Shown here piece after piece: positions 60,601 to 64,000 of a DNA stretch of 64,000 bases. Source of the DNA: Crambe crambe (lineage: Eukaryota > Porifera > Demospongiae > Poecilosclerida > Crambeidae). Within the stretch, counting starts at the first letter, position 1; each line of letters starts with the position of its first letter. Location: assembly GCA_963924555.1 (NCBI GenBank), contig OZ004582.1, positions 4,402,001 through 4,466,000 of the forward strand. Reading direction: 5' to 3'. The position numbers and the translations under genes were made by a program. Under the pieces are notes generated by a model, which did not search any database, was not told the DNA's origin, and worked only from the letters and a program-made list of their open reading frames with translations.

Positions 60601-61741
60601 GCTAACAGGATTACAAAAAAGGCAGTACATTTCAAGCTATGCAGTAATTGAATGCAAGTGTATGTAGCTATCTGGCTGAAACAGCCACAAATCTGGAGTT
60701 GCAAGCTTGCCTGTTGCATTTATGTACATGGAGCATGTGCATTATGCACACAGCACTGCATGAAGATATGTACTACCGAGACTGTGGAATAGATTTTTTG
60801 CTTGGCTTTAAAGAAGTAGACCCCTTCTTTAGGGACACTTACTTACGTATTAGTCTAGCTCAACATTGATTTTAGCTCGCAAATAGACACCCTATAGGTA
60901 AGCACTTCTTCTTCCATGTACTGGTGACTGCATATAGACTGTAGACTCCTGCTAAAAGGAAATACGTTTCTAAGTCCTCCAGGATCTCAACCATTCATTA
61001 ATTTATTAGGGTTATCTAGCTATAGTTATTTTAAACCATTAAGTTGTATATAGCATCTCCCTTTTTAGTTGTGCAACTATTCAATGCTGTCAGTAAACAT
61101 CAGAAAGAAGTGGAGGCTAAATTAAAGGAAGCAGGAAACTCAGAGAGAAAGAAAATAAAAGGTATGCCAGAAAGAAGTAAGGAAATGAGCAAAGTAGAGA
61201 TGTACAATCATGACTGTGTATAGTATTTTGAAGTAATCATCATATCATGTGAATATGGTGCATTTGTAATTCAATTTTTATAACGTATGTTAACTCTATA
61301 CATATCAGTTGTATCAGCAGTTGGTAAGAAGGACTTTATTGATCATCTTAAAATGAGCAGCAGAAAATTAGCAACCAAGGATGTAAGTTTTTGTAAGATT
61401 AAACACGGTTACTATGGCTGATTTGATTGTGCCAACCATTGTGACATGACCCCTGGGGTTAAGCTGATCTTTTCACTTCAGTGTAGACACTTGTTACATC
61501 GTTATTCAAGTCAGCATTAATATAAAATAATAAGCCCTCCCCCTTCCAAAAAAAATTTGGGCCCATGCGATGTGTTTTTTTGGTGTTTTTTTTTTTTTTT
61601 TGGAAGAGTGCTTCAGATAGTGCAGTCTCTGAACCAACATGGAATGTCTTACGAGAAGACTTCATGAAAGGCTCACAACTGAAGGATTGGGACAAAATAG
61701 AACAAAAAATGTCTGAAATAGATAGTGATGACACAGAGTGA
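54622..61741 (+). CDS. RRP15: RRP15 pre-60S ribosome biogenesis protein
   Basis: Nucleolar protein required for processing of the large-subunit pre-rRNA. Exons 54622-54711, 58876-58975, 59862-60026, 61069-61161, 61309-61382 and 61607-61741 are phase-consistent, 218 residues (human about 282). Diagnostic parts: SSMVKIMAKILSEDVE in exon 1; EKEKELQRIATNGVVQLFNA, VSKHQKEVEAKLKEAG across exons 3-4; VGKKDFIDHLKM (exon 5); PTWNVLREDFMKGSQLKDWD near the C-terminus. The start at 54622 follows an in-frame TAA at 54610-54612; a second ATG follows immediately. The protein is shorter than human mainly before the MAKIL motif and in the middle. Intron 1 (4.2 kb) carries the Fanzor/recombinase remnants. The final acceptor TGGAAG follows a 17-base T run. 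A polyadenylation signal AATAAA is at 61882-61887. Confidence 0.93.
54712..55880. other. RRP15 intron 1, left part
   Basis: No exon joins RRP15 in phase here. Short frames such as GMFSQFWEVVNHLRGHEVF (near 54908-54965) and LSEVVSVPKNLDWLFSHTTH (near 55520-55580) look protein-like and may belong to the recombinase-type element that follows, but I cannot confirm that. Confidence 0.4.
55880..56330 (+). pseudogene. DUF3504/Crypton-type recombinase remnant, N-terminal part
   Basis: In shifting frames the plus strand reads a Ser/Pro-rich segment, KSDSEVEEARSSGIPEKKR, and then DDRPYLKYTDVLKNRPGGIN. The last part resembles the LxYxEDxSKNxPGG motif of DUF3504 proteins (the ZMYM/QRICH1/KIAA1958 group, derived from Crypton tyrosine recombinases). 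Similarity stops at about 56330 and resumes at about 57500, on the far side of the Fanzor remnant. Confidence 0.5.
56440..57455 (-). pseudogene. Fanzor (eukaryotic TnpB-like nuclease) remnant
   Basis: Fanzors are RNA-guided RuvC-type nucleases related to bacterial TnpB. On the minus strand, from 57455 down: CKDFIHLWNMVKYKKRL (uncertain), REKIEQEVLKVHELTKLG and PVNHATILACLNQVSMK (57307-57100), then after a frame break KRMFDYKANAFYRQQKWRWR, SSEAQFLDRVASTYAPDC and IILYGDWS (57006-56734), an in-frame TGA, LDQMKRCQPLPTVGIRK, VDEYKTS in a second frame (about 56631-56651, carrying the RuvC-II Glu), and finally TCNLCMGKLSSYNKRDGQRS, YSRLYSTNC and MDLNAAVNI with the RuvC-III Asp at about 56480. The zinc ribbon keeps CNLC and the last Cys, but one expected Cys is Ser (LYSTNC). 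At least two stops and two frameshifts, and only about 1 kb instead of 1.6-2 kb: a dead, partly deleted copy. No guide RNA sequence was identified. Confidence 0.85.
57485..57699 (+). pseudogene. DUF3504/Crypton-type recombinase remnant, C-terminal part
   Basis: Reads KPNLWYSSRALGHNMLSKTV, ARLCTGAGIEGF and KHSLR. This matches the C-terminal tyrosine-recombinase region of DUF3504 proteins (WY..LG.N.L...V..LC..AGI.GF..NHSLR), including the HxxR catalytic motif. The frame then degenerates and stops at 57699; the catalytic Tyr is not seen. Confidence 0.72.
58155..58235. repeat. Hairpin with ATAATAGTTATAGTA arms
   Basis: ATGTAATAGTTATAGTA and TACTATAACTATTATAT are near-perfect complements about 45 bases apart in RRP15 intron 1. 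An independent structure, not one of the larger families. Confidence 0.75.
58976..59861. other. RRP15 intron 2, one unexplained minus-strand frame
   Basis: A minus-strand frame at 59001-59252 reads TACKECGYFPHRHNKPKYW and QAPSPELMHYLVSIYKSHKH, with protein-like composition, but I found no neighbouring exon and cannot identify it. The rest shows nothing recognisable. Confidence 0.35.
60071..60604. mobile_element. TAGCCTTGTACCCAGGCTCT-ended element
   Basis: Inverted ends TAGCCTTGTACCCAGGCTCT, GAAATTTTGTGGAGGTGGA at the left and TTTAGAGTCTGGGGACGAGG, CTA at the right; 534 bp, no gene. Second full copy of the 52624-53169 family; interior blocks (CAGCACTGCAGCAAACAGCT versus CAGCACTACAGCAGACAGCT) also match. 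In RRP15 intron 3. Confidence 0.9.
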
Positions 61742-61983
61742 CTTACATAGTGTATCATGTACTACCTTCAATGAACAATAATGTAAATGCATCACACAGG
61801 GCCTACTGCTCTCCAATCATGTCTTTCTATGTTCAAGAATTTCCAGATTATGCACTACAAAGTACTCCAAATTTTCATGAAAATAAAAAATACACAAATT
61901 TTGCTAGTCAGCCATCATGTCTATAATAATGCACATTTCTACATACAGGATAACAGTTGCATATCAAAGTTCAACCTTGAAAG

Positions 61984-62430
61984 CTATTTGTTTTTGAGCA
62001 ACTGTTTAATTTCATCAGATTCTGCACAGTCAGCATAAGGGGTTCCATCTGGTGCTTTACCCTTGCTATCTGCACCCTAAAAAATGAAAAATAAAAAGAC
62101 ACAATACACAAAAAATTCACACCATCAAGTTGTACCTTATTCAATAGCATCTGTACACAGTCTTTATGATCTTCATATATTGCTGCCAAAAGTGGTGTGA
62201 TCCCATGTTTGTCTGGATCCTGTAAGGAAGCACTGTTACACCTAAGGACGCCTACAGTTCCAATTTGCTTGCTACTTTTACCTGTTCACTACTGGTGTGA
62301 GTGCTATTACAGAACTTACATTAACTTTTGCTCCTCTGCTACATAAATATTCAATAACTTTTACATGGCCATAATCTGATGCATAGTGAAGTCCCTTTCG
62401 TCCATTCAATATTTCAGCATTTACATCAAA
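61984..62430 (-). CDS. MTPN: Myotrophin, partial (first exon not found)
   Basis: Small ankyrin-repeat protein (V-1) that binds and inhibits actin capping protein CapZ in the cytoplasm. Three exons, 62320-62430, 62136-62219 and 61984-62076, give 95 residues ending in TAG. The order is FDVNAEILNGRKGLHYASDY, GHVKVIEYLCSRGAKVN, DPDKHGITPLLAAIYEDHKD, CVQMLLNK, and GADSKGKAPDGTPYADCAES ending EIKQLLKNK. Human myotrophin is 118 residues and matches block by block; the missing roughly 22 N-terminal residues (the first ankyrin helix) correspond to one exon that I could not find up to 64000, so it probably lies right of the window. Tail to tail with RRP15, 242 bp between stops. Confidence 0.92.
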
Positions 62431-64000
62431 CTGGTGGAGAAAAGATGATTCATTTAATTTCAAGACTATTATGATTATGATAAAACTCATGAGGGAGTAA
62501 TAAATTATTCGAAGCTGAACGTTTTACTGAAGATTCAACTAAGCAGTTTATATCCTAGAACTAAGGGACTTGCATGCATTTACATGAGTCTGAACTTAGA
62601 CATTAATTTTAATTAAAAGCTGTTTGGCTGTATGGGAACCACCATTTCCTGAAATTAATGGTGCAGAAATTACCCGTGCCAATTAGCTAACTATGCAGAC
62701 ATCATATCTTACTGCCACTCACATTAATGAACATGTACACATTTATTAGTGCACATATGCATGCTATACCGGTATGTGTAATGTGTGTGCTATCTTCACT
62801 TTGACGATAGATATCCTATAGTTCATTGAGTGTCAGGCTAGAGAAACTTCAGTGCAAGTGGAAGGAGATTGAACTGTATGCACTAATTATAACCCTTGAA
62901 CAAACATTTAACACAGCAGGTGTTATCTATGAAGTGAGCCTGGTTTGAAGTGTAGGCTAATCACCTAGCTATAACTATAGTTAATTGGTTTACTGCAACT
63001 CCACCATCATGTACATACCTTTAGGTGGGTATTATTGGCGGCTACTAATTTTAGCGTTTTAAGGGAACTGTATTTGGCGGGTATTAATTTTAGCATTTTG
63101 AGCTTTGTGTAATTTTTTAATGCAAGTTCATATGAAGTTGCTTCAAGAATATCAGGCACAAACAATACAATGCATTATTGTGTCAGTAACTATCATTGGA
63201 GAGTTAGTTTTTGTAGATTGAACAAAAAAGGGAATAGTGATCCATCTATCACACCTGTCACTCCTGCCTTTTTCCACCCCTACTGCTGCCATTCTTGAGT
63301 CCATGAAATTAGATGATGAAGTATCTGAAACAGAGTCTGATGAAGACAACAGCGATCTAGCTAGCTAGCTAACTCCGCCAGGACACTCACATTCACACAG
63401 CTAGCCTAGTTTGACACTTTTTGTTCAATATTACTTCTAATTATACGAAATTTTATTATTACCGTGTGGTTAAATTAGTGAATAAAGGCCTACTCGCTAA
63501 ACTCACTAAATTAACAGGTCGCCAATAATACCCACCTTAAGGTAAGCTGCATATTTCAATTTTCTGCTACGATAACTATTACAGAATTAAAATGCTTCAC
63601 TTATTAATATTCTCTTTTTTCACTGTCTAGCAGGCTCTTCTACCGTTTTACGTTTATTAAGAAATTGTGTGATACACTGTCTGCAGAATTATATGTAAAT
63701 GTGACTTGAAGGTTCCTAAGATGATAATTATTACAGAATTAAGCAATGTTTTGAGATGCCTTTCGCCATCTTCCTACTGTTCTATGTGTACCGAAATTTC
63801 ACTACAATACACTGTCTCCATAATGTAAATGTGACTACCTAAGACTGTAGCTCTGAACTATGTAACCCACGTCAACATCACACCATGAAAAGCGTATAGT
63901 AAAAGTCTCAATATAAACCACCAGCAGCTTTAATAAACTGTTTACATTCACTATTCATGCCTTGCTATGTATGTGTCATAGATTTACCAACTGCCTTTGG
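62431..64000. other. MTPN intron 1, no exon found
   Basis: Contains the mariner-like MITE at 63018-63542. Apart from that I see no coding frame with splice support. Two CCTAAGA(T/C)-flanked blocks near 63700-63720 and 63835-63850 share AATGTAAATGTGACT with each other. Confidence 0.5.
63018..63542. mobile_element. Mariner-like MITE with TA target duplication
   Basis: Left tip CCTTTAGGTGGGTATTATTG and right tip complement CAATAATACCCACCTTAAGG are inverted copies of more than 20 bp, each flanked by TA (63016-63017 and 63543-63544). The 525-bp interior has a short minus-strand frame starting SSSDSVSDTSSSNFMDS but no transposase. The TA flanks fit the Tc1/mariner superfamily. Confidence 0.85.

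Noticed and set aside
63152-63349. Minus-strand frame MSSSDSVSDTSSSNF as first exon of MTPN
   Set aside because: It does not resemble the myotrophin N-terminus (an FxWALKNGD-type helix) and sits inside the mariner-like MITE.

Overview
The window is animal nuclear DNA, most likely from a sponge or another early-branching metazoan. It has the animal-specific genes BARD1, ARNT and FAM193, many short phase-consistent introns (some only about 50-100 bases) with ordinary GT..AG ends, AT-rich intergenic DNA and abundant small foldback transposons. The species call is inference; the gene calls rest on spliced reading frames assembled by hand with intron phase checked at every junction.

Layout, left to right: ARNT (minus, 3' part beyond the left edge); a small Gln/Pro-rich unknown (minus); POLR1F (minus) head to head with RPL27A (plus); a His/Pro/Tyr-rich 170-residue unknown (minus), tail to tail with RPL27A and head to head with FAM193 (plus, 24 exons, about 20 kb, 1249 codons); BARD1 (minus, 12 exons, 744 residues), tail to tail with FAM193 and head to head with a 349-residue unknown gene (plus); TYMS (minus, 7 exons), tail to tail with that unknown and head to head with RRP15 (plus); MTPN (minus, first exon not found), tail to tail with RRP15. 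From POLR1F to MTPN the genes strictly alternate strand, with divergent promoters as short as 97 bp and convergent 3' ends 110-240 bp apart.

The genes are mostly housekeeping: rRNA transcription (POLR1F), ribosome (RPL27A), pre-60S processing (RRP15), dTMP synthesis (TYMS), DNA damage and ubiquitin signalling (BARD1), bHLH-PAS transcription (ARNT), and an ankyrin adaptor (MTPN). They do not form one pathway.

Almost all other sequence is mobile-element debris inside introns: at least two foldback MITE families with several copies each, two families of 0.5-0.7 kb elements with long terminal inverted repeats (one carrying a RecQ-like helicase scrap), a mariner-like MITE with TA ends, two hAT-type transposase remnants, a 3.5 kb DNA transposon with about 430 bp inverted repeats and a frame-broken transposase, and a LINE reverse-transcriptase scrap. 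The most interesting item is in RRP15 intron 1: a decayed Fanzor (eukaryotic TnpB-like, RNA-guided nuclease family) on the minus strand, lying between two halves of a plus-strand DUF3504/Crypton-type tyrosine recombinase remnant. I found no rRNA, tRNA, CRISPR array or obvious snoRNA.
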